64,000 bases of DNA, taken from positions 5,642,001-5,706,000 of the forward strand of contig CP099652.1 of assembly GCA_024123955.1 (NCBI GenBank), given 5' to 3'. The stretch is from Oxalobacteraceae bacterium OTU3CINTB1 (GTDB lineage Bacteria > Pseudomonadota > Gammaproteobacteria > Burkholderiales > Burkholderiaceae_D). The stretch's first letter is position 1. Each line of letters begins with the position of its first letter. Of this stretch, positions 37,065 to 45,084 are shown piece by piece. Both the position numbers and the translations under genes were made by a program. The notes beneath the pieces are model-generated. The model was given only the letters and a program-made list of their open reading frames with translations, was not told the origin of the DNA and ran no database searches.

Positions 37065-37886
37065 TCAACCGCGATGCAAATTGATCGCGTCGCGCGTCTC
37101 CAGCGCCACGCGGCGCGCTGCCGAAGCGAAATCCTCACCGGCCTGCGGCGCGGCGTACAAAATCGCGCGCGACGAGTTGATCATCATGCCGGCGCCAGCC
37201 GCCGTCTTACCGGACTTGACCGTGGCCGCGATGTCGCCGCCCTGGGCGCCGATACCCGGCACCAGCAATGGCATATCGCCAACGATCGCCCTCACCTGCG
37301 CCAGTTCCTCGGGGAAGGTCGCGCCCACCACCAGCGCGCATTGACCGTTGGCATTCCACTTTTCCGCCACCAGACGCGCCACATGCTGATACAGCGGCTT
37401 GCCGTCGACGTTCAGGAACTGCAGATCCGAACCGCCCGCATTGGAGGTACGGCACAGCACGATAATGCCGCGATCGGCCCACTCCATATACGGCTCCACC
37501 GAATCCGAACCCATATACGGGCTGACGGTGACGGCGTCGGCACCGTAGCGGTCGTAGGCTTCGCGGGCATACTGGCGCGCCGTGGCGCCGATGTCGCCGC
37601 GCTTGGCGTCCAGGATCACGGGGATATGCGGATAGTTCTCGCGCGCATAGGCGCAGATTTTTTCCAGCTGGTCTTCCGCGCTGAGCGCCGCGAAATAAGC
37701 GATCTGCGGCTTGAACGAGCAGGCCAGGTCGGCTGTCGCGTCGATGATCTCGCGGCAGAAATGATAAATACCTTGCGGGTCGTTCTGGAACTGGACCGGC
37801 AGCTTGGCCATGTCCGGATCCAGGCCCACGCACAGCAGGGAGTCGTTGGCCGTCCACGCGGCAGACAATTTGTTGATGAAATTCAC
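37065..37886 (-). CDS. pyrF: Orotidine 5'-phosphate decarboxylase, type 2
   Basis: 273 residues, the longer type found in betaproteobacteria. It makes UMP from OMP. The catalytic Asp-Lys-Asp array is [18 protein letters not shown]; the phosphate-binding end is [20 protein letters not shown] and [14 protein letters not shown]. The start is GTG 37886, with AAAAGGTG just upstream; the open frame continues to 37910 without a ribosome site. Confidence 0.96.
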   Translation of the reverse strand: MNFINKLSAAWTANDSLLCVGLDPDMAKLPVQFQNDPQGIYHFCREIIDATADLACSFKPQIAYFAALSAEDQLEKICAYARENYPHIPVILDAKRGDIGATARQYAREAYDRYGADAVTVSPYMGSDSVEPYMEWADRGIIVLCRTSNAGGSDLQFLNVDGKPLYQHVARLVAEKWNANGQCALVVGATFPEELAQVRAIVGDMPLLVPGIGAQGGDIAATVKSGKTAAGAGMMINSSRAILYAAPQAGEDFASAARRVALETRDAINLHRG

Positions 37887-37985
37887 GACGCACCTTTTAA
37901 TCTGTTGCAAACCCTCTATTGTAACGCGCCCCCACCGGGCTGTTAGAATTTGCGCTCCATCCCAGAACGCTCAGAAAGCACTCCT

Positions 37986-38747
37986 ATGAAATTATCCCAA
38001 AAAGTCGCGATCGTGACCGGCGCCACCCAAGGCATAGGCTTGGCGTGCGCCCAACGCCTGATCACCGAAGGCGCGAAAGTCATGCTGGTCGATATCAAAC
38101 CGGAGGGCGAGCAAGCCGCCGCCGCGTTGGGCGAACAGGCCCGCTTCTTCGCCGCCGACGTCAGCCAGAAGGCCGATGTGGACGCGCTGGTCGCCGCCAC
38201 CATGGCCGCTTTCGGCCGTATCGACATTTTGATCAACAACGCCGGCGTCACCCACGCCGCCGACTTCCTCGACGTCACCGAGGACGATTTCGACCGTGTC
38301 CTGCGCATCAACCTGAAATCGATGTTCCTGTGCGGCCAGGCGGTCGCGCGCGAGATGGTCAAGCACCAAAGCGGCTGCATCATCAACATGTCCAGCGTCA
38401 ACGCCGAACTGGCGATCCCGAACCAGGTGCCGTATGTGGTATCCAAGGGCGCGATCAATCAGTTGACCAAGGTAATGTCGCTCAACCTGATCCCGCACGG
38501 CATCCGCGTCAACGGCATCGGTCCCGGCACCATCCTGACGGAACTGGCAAAGAAGGCAGTGATGTCCAGCCCGGAAGCGCGCAACACCATTTTGTCGCGC
38601 ACGCCGATGGGCCGCTGCGGCGAGCCGGAGGAAGTCGCGTCGATCGCCGCCTTCCTCGCCAGCGACGACGCCAGCTATATGACCGGGCAAACCTTGTATG
38701 TGGACGGCGGCCGGCTGGCCTTGAATTACACCGTCCCCGTCAAATAA
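37986..38747 (+). CDS. Short-chain dehydrogenase/reductase (SDR)
   Basis: 253 residues of the classical SDR type. NAD(P) binding: VAIVTGATQGIGLACAQRL; structural NNAG: LINNAGVTHAADF; catalytic Ser, Tyr and Lys in INMSSVNAELAIPNQVPYVVSKGAINQ. The acidic residue after strand 2 (MLVDIKPEG) favours NAD over NADP. The C-terminal ASYMTGQTLYVDGGRLALNY is complete. ATG 37986 follows CACTCCT, a weak site. The substrate is unknown. Confidence 0.92.
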   Translation: MKLSQKVAIVTGATQGIGLACAQRLITEGAKVMLVDIKPEGEQAAAALGEQARFFAADVSQKADVDALVAATMAAFGRIDILINNAGVTHAADFLDVTEDDFDRVLRINLKSMFLCGQAVAREMVKHQSGCIINMSSVNAELAIPNQVPYVVSKGAINQLTKVMSLNLIPHGIRVNGIGPGTILTELAKKAVMSSPEARNTILSRTPMGRCGEPEEVASIAAFLASDDASYMTGQTLYVDGGRLALNYTVPVK

Positions 38748-38767
38748 ATGGCGATAAATACAGAGTT

Positions 38768-38869
38768 ATGCGCCTGCCTGATGTCTGGTATCTGAAACAA
38801 CAATTAGACACATATCTGGTGGAGTCCCATAATTACACCTGTCTCCACTATTCTCCTCCAAGAAAATAG
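38768..38869 (+). CDS. Possible 33-residue small protein
   Basis: MRLPDVWYLKQQLDTYLVESHNYTCLHYSPPRK, starting 20 bases after the SDR stop and ending 5 bases before a strong terminator. The base composition is more AT-rich than neighbouring genes. GTGGAG and CTCCAC inside it can pair. No good ribosome site is seen. It could equally be a leader-like or 3' untranslated RNA. Of the 322-base gap 38748-39069, this and the terminator and hairpin below are all I see. Confidence 0.25.
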   Translation: MRLPDVWYLKQQLDTYLVESHNYTCLHYSPPRK

Positions 38870-38873
38870 TTTT

Positions 38874-38903
38874 AAGCCCGCTTTAACCAGCGGGCTTTTT
38901 TTT
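38874..38903 (+). terminator. Rho-independent terminator of SDR gene
   Basis: AAGCCCGCT (38874-38882) and AGCGGGCTT (38889-38897) form a perfect 9-bp stem with a 6-base loop, followed by a run of T to 38903. Confidence 0.95.
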
Positions 38904-39007
38904 GCCCTTTTTTCGCTCGTATTGTGTTTTGTCATAGCCGCGTCATATTGCCGCCCTATACTCATTACATCTTAAGTACATGCAACCGATAGGCATGACT
39001 GAAGAAA

Positions 39008-39031
39008 GGTGCACCGGGAACCCGGTGCACC
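39008..39031. repeat. Perfect 24-base inverted repeat upstream of vanZ-like gene
   Basis: GGTGCACCGGG and CCCGGTGCACC flank AA. The arms are perfect over 11 bases. It lies 38 bases before the VanZ-like start and could be an operator or an extruding hairpin in the leader. Confidence 0.5.
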
Positions 39032-39069
39032 ACTCCCCATTTCTCGCAGTGCGTGGTATTGTCTGGTTT

Positions 39070-39462
39070 ATGATCAAGCAACTACTTCTGACTTCATCGC
39101 ACGCCAAACTGCGCTACCGAACCGCCATCTTCCTGTATCTGCTGATTCTGATCTTCGGCTCGATTCCCGGCGCCCGCAAGGATATCGGCGAGGTCGCATC
39201 CGGCGTCATCCTGCACTCGATGGCGTACGCCGGCCTGGCCTTCCTGATCTTTACGGGCGGCACGGGCAGCCCGATGCAACGTGCAGGCAAAGCCGTGCTC
39301 ACCATCGCGGCCATGGGCGCCGTGGACGAGGTCGTGCAAAGCTTCCTGCCCTACCGCCACGGCGCCATTTCCGATTGGCTGGTCGACTGCAACGCCGCCA
39401 TCCTGACTTCGCTGGTCATGTGGGCCTTGTGGACGCGTTTCCGTATCCAGACGCAAACTTAA
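39070..39462 (+). CDS. VanZ-like family membrane protein
   Basis: 130 residues with about four hydrophobic segments (FLYLLILIFGSIPG, SMAYAGLAFLIFTGG, LTIAAMGAVDEVVQSFL, AAILTSLVMWALW). The family signature is VDEVVQSFLPYRHGAISDWLVDCNAA. VanZ proteins are linked to teicoplanin resistance in enterococci; the role in Gram-negatives is unknown. ATG 39070 lacks a clear ribosome site; upstream in-frame ATGs (38980, 38995) would translate the hairpin and look non-coding. Its 3' end overlaps the leftward gene by 47 bases. Confidence 0.82.
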   Translation: MIKQLLLTSSHAKLRYRTAIFLYLLILIFGSIPGARKDIGEVASGVILHSMAYAGLAFLIFTGGTGSPMQRAGKAVLTIAAMGAVDEVVQSFLPYRHGAISDWLVDCNAAILTSLVMWALWTRFRIQTQT

Positions 39463-39688
39463 GGTTGGGGCTGACATCAGCAGGGCTGACATCGGCGGAA
39501 AAGCTTCTCCCGCACCCGGTCGCCGATTCCACATCCAAACGCATTTGCTGCAATTGCTCGGCTTGGGCCGCGCGTACCAGTCCGTGCAATGCATGAGTGA
39601 GCAAATGCCTGCAGCGGGGATCCTGCTTTTCCCCACAGGCTAGAGTGATTAACTCTTCGATAATAGTGTCTGTCACGCGCGTCAACAT
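39416..39688 (-). CDS. Unknown 90-residue protein behind an FNR/Anr box
   Basis: MLTRVTDTIIEELITLACGEKQDPRCRHLLTHALHGLVRAAQAEQLQQMRLDVESATGCGRSFSADVSPADVSPNLKFASGYGNASTRPT. The first 55 residues are predicted helical with two Cys and two His (LACGEKQDPRCRHLLTHALH); the tail is polar. AAAGGA lies 7 bases before ATG 39688, better than the upstream ATG at 39718. A perfect FNR/Anr box lies upstream at -41.5 to a predicted start site. I recognise no family. Its 3' end overlaps the VanZ gene. Confidence 0.6.
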   Translation of the reverse strand: MLTRVTDTIIEELITLACGEKQDPRCRHLLTHALHGLVRAAQAEQLQQMRLDVESATGCGRSFSADVSPADVSPNLKFASGYGNASTRPT

Positions 39689-39717
39689 ATCGATGTCCTT
39701 TAAAGTGATACCGAACA

Positions 39718-39762
39718 ATTATTGTCTGCGGGTAGCATGTTTCAATTGATGTACATCAATTG
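39718..39762 (-). promoter_or_regulatory. FNR/Anr-dependent promoter (box 39746-39759)
   Basis: TTGATGTACATCAA at 39746-39759 matches TTGAT-N4-ATCAA perfectly and is the core of a perfect 20-base palindrome at 39743-39762. On the minus strand AATAAT (39723-39718) matches TATAAT at 5 of 6, and its implied start near 39711 places the box at -41.5, the class II FNR geometry. It may also act on the rightward lipoprotein gene at 39850. Confidence 0.75.
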
Positions 39763-39849
39763 TGACGGGATAGGCAGGAACAAATAAGCATCGCGTCGCT
39801 CTCACCCAAGTGGCTGGCCCACTTTGATTAACCAACGGGGAGGCGAAAA

Positions 39850-40392
39850 ATGTACATCACTAAGCAAAATAAATGGGTTGCAGTTTTATGCATGGCGGCG
39901 GTGGCCGGGTGCGCTTCGGACGGGACGTCCGACAGTTCGTCGAGTGCCAACACTGGCTATACGGCGCCGGGCACCACGGCAGCGTCCAGCACTGCCGGAA
40001 CCAGCAGTCCAAGCAGTACCGGAACCGGGGAAACCGGCAGCAGCACCGCGGGAACCGGGACCGGCAGCATGGGGAGCACAGGCAGCACGGGGGCGATGGG
40101 CAGCGCCGGCACGACGGGCGGCATCGCGAGTGCCGGAGACACCAGCTCCGCGCAAACCTCGTATGGAACAGTGCAATCCATTGACCAGATGCAGCGTCAG
40201 GATGTTGGCGCTGGCGCAGTGGGCGCCGCGGCGGCAGGTGGCGCCATGGGCGGTTCGCCAACCGACCGCGTATACCGCGTCACCGTAAAGATGGACGACG
40301 GCAGCAGCCAACTGGTGGTGGTCGACTCCATGCCTGGCTACAAAATAGGTGACCGGGTCCGCTACAACAACGGCACCCTCACGCCGTATTAA
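39850..40392 (+). CDS. Low-complexity outer-membrane-type lipoprotein
   Basis: 180 residues. A signal peptide with lipobox AVAGC (Cys21; Ala at +2 favours the outer membrane). Residues about 22-100 are Ser/Thr/Gly repeats. The C-terminal half has GAGAVGAAAAGGAMGG, a glycine-zipper-like segment, and VYRVTVKMDDGSSQLVVVDSMPGYKIGDRVRYNNGTLTPY, as in SlyB/YcfJ-type lipoproteins. GGGAGG lies 6 bases before the ATG. It faces the FNR/Anr palindrome from the right. Confidence 0.82.
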   Translation: MYITKQNKWVAVLCMAAVAGCASDGTSDSSSSANTGYTAPGTTAASSTAGTSSPSSTGTGETGSSTAGTGTGSMGSTGSTGAMGSAGTTGGIASAGDTSSAQTSYGTVQSIDQMQRQDVGAGAVGAAAAGGAMGGSPTDRVYRVTVKMDDGSSQLVVVDSMPGYKIGDRVRYNNGTLTPY

Positions 40393-40401
40393 TACAGTTG
40401 C

Positions 40402-41313
40402 TTAATACAGCTGTTCGACCTGATAGCCGCGCCGCTTGAGCAACTGCGGCAGGCCATCATCACCCACCAGATGCAGCAGGCCAACGCCGACAAAGGCGAC
40501 TTTGTCCTGCTGCATGATGCGCTCGATATTGGCGGCCATTTCAGGGTTCCGTTTGCCCAGCAGTACGCGCTGCATGAAGCCGGCGGAGATCGAATCGCCG
40601 GTGGTGGCCGATTGCCACGCGGCCTTGATGCCTGGCGCGTCGGCTGAACTCCATGCGTCGATCAACGCCTTCGATTTTTTCAGCGACGAACCGCTCGCCA
40701 GATCGGCCAGGCTTTCCACCAAATACTGCTCTTGCTGGCGCGCGTCCAGCATGTCGAACAGGCCCAGCTGATATTCCGCGCTCTCCAGTTCCTGCACGCT
40801 CTTGTCCTGCTTCTGCGCGGCGGCCAGCAGCGCGTATTCCACCGCCTGACTGCGCTGGAATCCATGCGTATCCAACTCCGTCCCGACCAGCAGATTGGCG
40901 ATCAGCCATGGCTTGTAGTGCTGCACCGATTGCAGCGACAAGCCAGCCTTGGCCAAGGCGGCGACCATGTTGTTCAAGGTGGCCGGGCTCAGGTGGTTCT
41001 GCACGATGTCGCCGTCCGGATAACGGCCATGACGCGCCAACGCCTTCTGGAAAGGCAAATCCTGACGAATATCGAGCTCGAGGACCAAGGTATTAGAATC
41101 GAGCAACGCCCGCGATGCCTCGGCATCGAGCGGATAAAAACCGTCCTTGCCGACATGAATGGTGCCAAACAAATAGCTGACTTTGCCTTCATGGGTGATG
41201 CGGTACAGCTGGCCACGGCGCTGCGAACTCGTCTCGCTCACGCCGGCGGCAAATGCCGCCTGGCTGACAAGGCTGAGCAACAACGCAAACATGATGACAA
41301 GTTTCTTAGGCAT
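40402..41313 (-). CDS. TraB/GumN family protein, secreted
   Basis: 303 residues with a signal peptide (MPKKLVIMFALLLSLVSQAAFA). The family's first motif is GQLYRITHEGKVSYLFGTIHVGKDGFYPL, and the last is VAFVGVGLLHLVGDDGLPQLLKRRGYQVEQLY. These proteins resemble the Tiki/EreA metalloprotease fold; the GTIH and VGxxHL histidines are the expected metal ligands. ATG 41313 has GGGAA upstream. The substrate is unknown. Confidence 0.88.
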   Translation of the reverse strand: MPKKLVIMFALLLSLVSQAAFAAGVSETSSQRRGQLYRITHEGKVSYLFGTIHVGKDGFYPLDAEASRALLDSNTLVLELDIRQDLPFQKALARHGRYPDGDIVQNHLSPATLNNMVAALAKAGLSLQSVQHYKPWLIANLLVGTELDTHGFQRSQAVEYALLAAAQKQDKSVQELESAEYQLGLFDMLDARQQEQYLVESLADLASGSSLKKSKALIDAWSSADAPGIKAAWQSATTGDSISAGFMQRVLLGKRNPEMAANIERIMQQDKVAFVGVGLLHLVGDDGLPQLLKRRGYQVEQLY

Positions 41314-41601
41314 GCGAATTCCCGACGATAGCAGGAGATGCCATCGAAATAACATTATTTAAGAGGGATGGGAGCAGCTCGGCGTGGCGCTTTACTGTTT
41401 CCTATGGTAAATCAGGAAAGCGTTGGAGAAAACTTTTTTGTGACATTTGGCGCCCGTGTCGGCAAATTAAACACACTTAAATAGCAGGGAAATAATAAAA
41501 AAGCTGTGCAAATATAAATATATTGGCGCTTTAACACGGTAAAACCACATGCGCGCCAAGGGCTTCATTGAAACCTGTGGGGTTGGCCCGATATATTATT
41601 C

Positions 41602-42609
41602 ATGATTCCATTTTCCATACTCGACCTCGCCCCGATCGCCGAAGGCAGCAGCGCTTCCGCATCGTTCCGCAACACACTCGACCTCGCCCAGCACGGCGAG
41701 CGTTGGGGTTATCAGCGCTACTGGCTCGCCGAACACCACGGCATGCCGGGCATCGCCAGCGCGGCGACCGCGGTGGTGATGGCGCATGTGGCCGGCGGCA
41801 CATCGACCATCCGCGTCGGCGCCGGCGGCATCATGCTGCCCAACCACGCGCCGCTGGTGATCGCCGAGCAGTTCGGCACGCTGGAAGCGCTCTACCCCGG
41901 CCGCATCGACCTTGGACTGGGCCGCGCGCCCGGTTCCGACCAGATCACGGCGCGCGCACTGCGCCGCACCCTGGAAACGGACGCGGACGCTTTCCCGCAG
42001 GACGTGTTGGAGTTGCAAGATTACATGTCCGATGCGCCGCGCCAGCGCGTGCTGGCCGTGCCCGGCAAAGGCGCCAAGGTGCCGCTGTGGATACTGGGTT
42101 CCAGCACCTTCGGCGCGCAATTGGCCGCGCACATGGGTTTGCCGTTCGCCTTCGCCTCGCACTTCGCGCCACAGATGATGATGCAAGCGCTGACCTTGTA
42201 CCGCGCCAACTTCCAGCCGTCGGCGCAACTGGCCAAGCCTTATGTCATGCTCGGCTTCAACGTCTTCGCCGCCGACACGGACGAGGAGGCACGCCTGCGC
42301 GCCACCTCGATGCAGCAAGCCTTTGTCAACCTGCGCACCGGCAAGCCGTCACGGCTGCAGCCACCGCAACCTGGCTATCTCGAGTCGCTGGGCCTGCCCG
42401 AACGCGCGATGCTGGACTCCGTGCTGTCGTGCAGCGCGATCGGCGCGCCGGAGACGGTCGGCCGCCAGTTACAGGAGTTCATCAACCGCACCGGCGCCGA
42501 TGAGCTGATGATCACCTCGCAGATCTTCGAGCACGAGCACCGACTCCGTTCATACGAAATCACGGCCGAGGTGCACCAGTCGCTGAAGCGCGCAGAGGCG
42601 GGTATTTAA
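41602..42609 (+). CDS. LLM-class flavin-dependent monooxygenase
   Basis: 335 residues of the bacterial luciferase-like family, close to the YhbW/MsnO8 branch: [49 protein letters not shown] at the start, then [43 protein letters not shown]. It uses FMNH2 and oxygen; the substrate is unknown. No clear ribosome site precedes ATG 41602. The 288 bases before it (41314-41601) are AT-rich, and I see only promoter-like DNA there. Confidence 0.9.
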   Translation: MIPFSILDLAPIAEGSSASASFRNTLDLAQHGERWGYQRYWLAEHHGMPGIASAATAVVMAHVAGGTSTIRVGAGGIMLPNHAPLVIAEQFGTLEALYPGRIDLGLGRAPGSDQITARALRRTLETDADAFPQDVLELQDYMSDAPRQRVLAVPGKGAKVPLWILGSSTFGAQLAAHMGLPFAFASHFAPQMMMQALTLYRANFQPSAQLAKPYVMLGFNVFAADTDEEARLRATSMQQAFVNLRTGKPSRLQPPQPGYLESLGLPERAMLDSVLSCSAIGAPETVGRQLQEFINRTGADELMITSQIFEHEHRLRSYEITAEVHQSLKRAEAGI

Positions 42610-42639
42610 GGCCACGGGTTGTAGATTTCACGGGGATCC

Positions 42640-42735
42640 ACGTAGGGCGGATTAGCGCAGCGTAATCCGCCATGCATGCGCCGTCGACGGATCATAGATG
42701 GCGGATTACGGCGTTCCGCCTAATCCGCCCTACGT
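42640..42735. repeat. REP pair (BIME-like), heads outward
   Basis: Two inverted REP units with inner stems GC-GCA-GC (left) and GGCG-GAA-CGCC (right), joined by a linker starting GCATGCGCCGTCGACGG. It lies between the monooxygenase stop and the MFS gene. Confidence 0.87.
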
Positions 42736-42832
42736 GTATTCAGGGCATAGCTCGGTCCGAAAAATCAATCACGCTCAGCAGCATTTTGCAATCGCCGGTA
42801 AAATCGCGGCCTGCAAAATGAAGGAGCGTCAC

Positions 42833-44050
42833 GTGAGCCAGTCCCACGCCCAGCAAGATCTTTCCCCCGGCATGGTCTGGCTATTCGCCGTCGCGACCGG
42901 TCTGATCGTCGCCAATCTGTATTACGCGCAAACCCTGATCGGCCCGATCGGCCGCGCCACCGGCCTCGCCCCCAGCGCGGCCGGCCTGATCGTCACCCTC
43001 ACGCAAGTCGGCTATTGCGTCGGACTGCTGTTTATCGCCCCGCTCGGCGACCTGGTGGAAAACCGGCGCCTGATCTTCATCGCTTTGCTGACCAGCGCGG
43101 TCGCCTTGCTGGCCACCTCCGCCATCAGCGATCCGACACTGTTCCTGCTGGCCGCCTTTTGCATCGGCCTCGGCACCGTCGCCGCGCAAATCGTCGTGCC
43201 GTTCGCCGCCCACATGTCGCGGCCCGAAACGCGCGGCCAAACAGTCGGGAAGGTCATGAGCGGCCTGATGATGGGCATCATGCTCGCCCGTCCCGTCGCC
43301 AGCCTGATCGCCGACGCCTTGAACTGGCATGCCGTGTTCCTCATCTCCGCCGTCACCACCACCGCCCTCGCCTTCCTGCTGCGGGCCCGGCTGCCGCAGC
43401 GCCATCCGAACTCCGGCCTGCGCTACTTTGAGCTGCTGGGTTCGATGTGGCACCTGCTCAAGAGCACCCCGATCCTGTGCCGGCGCGCCGCCTACCAGGC
43501 CTGCATGTTCGGCGCCTTCAGCCTGTTCTGGACCAGCGTATCGCTCGAGCTGACGGGGCCGTACTTCCACCTCAGCCAGACAGGCGTCGCCATTTTCGCA
43601 CTGGTCGGGATCGCCGGCGCGGTTGCCTCGCCGATCGCGGGCAAGCGTGCCGACCAGGGTAAAAGCCTGTCGACCACGTTCATCGCGTTCGCGCTGGCGG
43701 CCATGGCGTTCCTGCTGCCGCTGGCGATACACGCCGACCGCATCGTCGACCTGGGCGTGCTGGTGCTCACTTCGATCTTGCTGGACATGGGCGTCTCGGC
43801 CAGTCTGGTGACGGGGCAGCGGGCGATCTTCGCGCTGCCTGCGGAGATCCGCGCGCGCCTGAACGGGCTCTACATAGCGCTGTTCTTCATGGGCGGCGCG
43901 ATCGGCTCGTCGCTGGGCGGCTGGATGTTCGCCGCGCACGGATGGCGCGGCGTGTTGTGGGCGGGCTTGGTGTTCCCGCTGGTGGCGCTGTTCGTGTTCG
44001 CCAGCGAGCCCGGGGTCAGGTCCACTTTTTCTACACGGGCTGATCGCTAA
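42833..44050 (+). CDS. MFS transporter
   Basis: 405 residues with about 12 hydrophobic segments. MVWLFAVATGLIVANLYYAQTLIGPIGRATGLAPSAAGLIVTLTQVGYCVGLLFIAPLGDLVENRRLI is the first part of a YgaY/YfcJ-like drug-type MFS protein. The start is GTG 42833 because AAGGAG stands 6 bases before it; the open frame begins inside the REP. The substrate is unknown. Confidence 0.87.
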   Translation: MSQSHAQQDLSPGMVWLFAVATGLIVANLYYAQTLIGPIGRATGLAPSAAGLIVTLTQVGYCVGLLFIAPLGDLVENRRLIFIALLTSAVALLATSAISDPTLFLLAAFCIGLGTVAAQIVVPFAAHMSRPETRGQTVGKVMSGLMMGIMLARPVASLIADALNWHAVFLISAVTTTALAFLLRARLPQRHPNSGLRYFELLGSMWHLLKSTPILCRRAAYQACMFGAFSLFWTSVSLELTGPYFHLSQTGVAIFALVGIAGAVASPIAGKRADQGKSLSTTFIAFALAAMAFLLPLAIHADRIVDLGVLVLTSILLDMGVSASLVTGQRAIFALPAEIRARLNGLYIALFFMGGAIGSSLGGWMFAAHGWRGVLWAGLVFPLVALFVFASEPGVRSTFSTRADR

Positions 44051-44065
44051 CGGCCCGCGCGGGCT

Positions 44066-44959
44066 TTATTTACGGTGCATTTTGCCGTCGGCGCTGTAGT
44101 CGATCTCCTGCAACAGGATCGAGCGCCGATGGTCGCCGCCGCCCGGCAATACGTTGTCGTGGTAGAACAGCAGCGTCTTGCCGTCATGCTCCAGGATCGC
44201 CTGGTGATTGGTCGAGATCTTCAGGAAGTCGATCAGCACGCCCCGATATTCAAACGGCCCCAGCGGCGACTTGCCGGTCGCGTAGACGATCTGCCCCGGC
44301 CAGCCGGTCGAGAACGAGAAGTAATACACGCCCTTGTGCTGATGCAGGAACGGCGCCTCGCCATAGGCGGTCTTGGCCGGAAACTTGTCCACCGCCACAT
44401 TCTTGATGCCGCCCACCGCGCTCCTCAAGTCGGCCGACAGCTCGACCACCTTCGGCACCCGCGTGCCGAAGTACAAATAGATATGCTTGTCCTTATCGAT
44501 AAACACCGCCGGATCGATCGGTTCGTCGCCCGCGTTGGCGTCGCGCGGCGTTTCGACCAAGGGCTTGCCGATCAGGTCGACAAACGGCCCCATCGGGCTA
44601 TCGCTGACGGCCACGCCGATTTGCTTGCCACCCACCGGCGCGAAGAAATAGTATTTTCCGCCATGCTCGACCGCTTCCGGCGCCCACGCCTTGGCGTCCG
44701 CACTGGCCCACTTGAAGATACTGGCCGGCAAAATCGGGCCATGATCCTTCCAGCTCTTCAAATCGGGAGACGTCAGCACCCGCCATGACGTCGAGTCCCA
44801 ATACTTGCCCGAATTGTTTTGATCGTCGGTCGCGTAGACGACATACTGTCCGGCAAAAAAGTGCGGCGATGGATCGGCTGCGAAATTTTTCGTCAGCAAA
44901 GTTTGCGCGCCTGCGCAGGCGCCCGCTGTCAGCAGCAAGGTGGCCAAAATCGTTTTCAT
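44066..44959 (-). CDS. Glycoside hydrolase family 43 protein, secreted
   Basis: 297 residues with a signal peptide (MKTILATLLLTAGACAGA). The five-bladed propeller catalytic acids are visible: Asp in NFAADPSPHFF (base), Asp in DEPIDPAVFID and Glu in AYGEAPFLHQH (acid). HQAILEHDGKTLLFYHDNV holds the usual His. Members cleave arabinan or xylan side chains, so plant polysaccharides are likely substrates. GGAGA lies before ATG 44959. Confidence 0.9.
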   Translation of the reverse strand: MKTILATLLLTAGACAGAQTLLTKNFAADPSPHFFAGQYVVYATDDQNNSGKYWDSTSWRVLTSPDLKSWKDHGPILPASIFKWASADAKAWAPEAVEHGGKYYFFAPVGGKQIGVAVSDSPMGPFVDLIGKPLVETPRDANAGDEPIDPAVFIDKDKHIYLYFGTRVPKVVELSADLRSAVGGIKNVAVDKFPAKTAYGEAPFLHQHKGVYYFSFSTGWPGQIVYATGKSPLGPFEYRGVLIDFLKISTNHQAILEHDGKTLLFYHDNVLPGGGDHRRSILLQEIDYSADGKMHRK

Positions 44960-45037
44960 GAAGTCTCCAATATTTTTATTGCGACAATGGTAAAACTGAT
45001 AATGACCGCCAAGATATAACTTTATTGGGTTCAGCCA

Positions 45038-45065
45038 TAAAAAAAGCAGCCACGAAGGCTGCTTT
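45038..45065 (-). terminator. Terminator of M28 peptidase gene
   Basis: On the minus strand AAAGCAGCC and GGCTGCTTT pair over 9 bp with a 5-base loop, followed by a run of eight T. It lies 20 bases after the peptidase stop. Confidence 0.92.
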
Positions 45066-45084
45066 CCGGCAGAACAAGCAGCGC

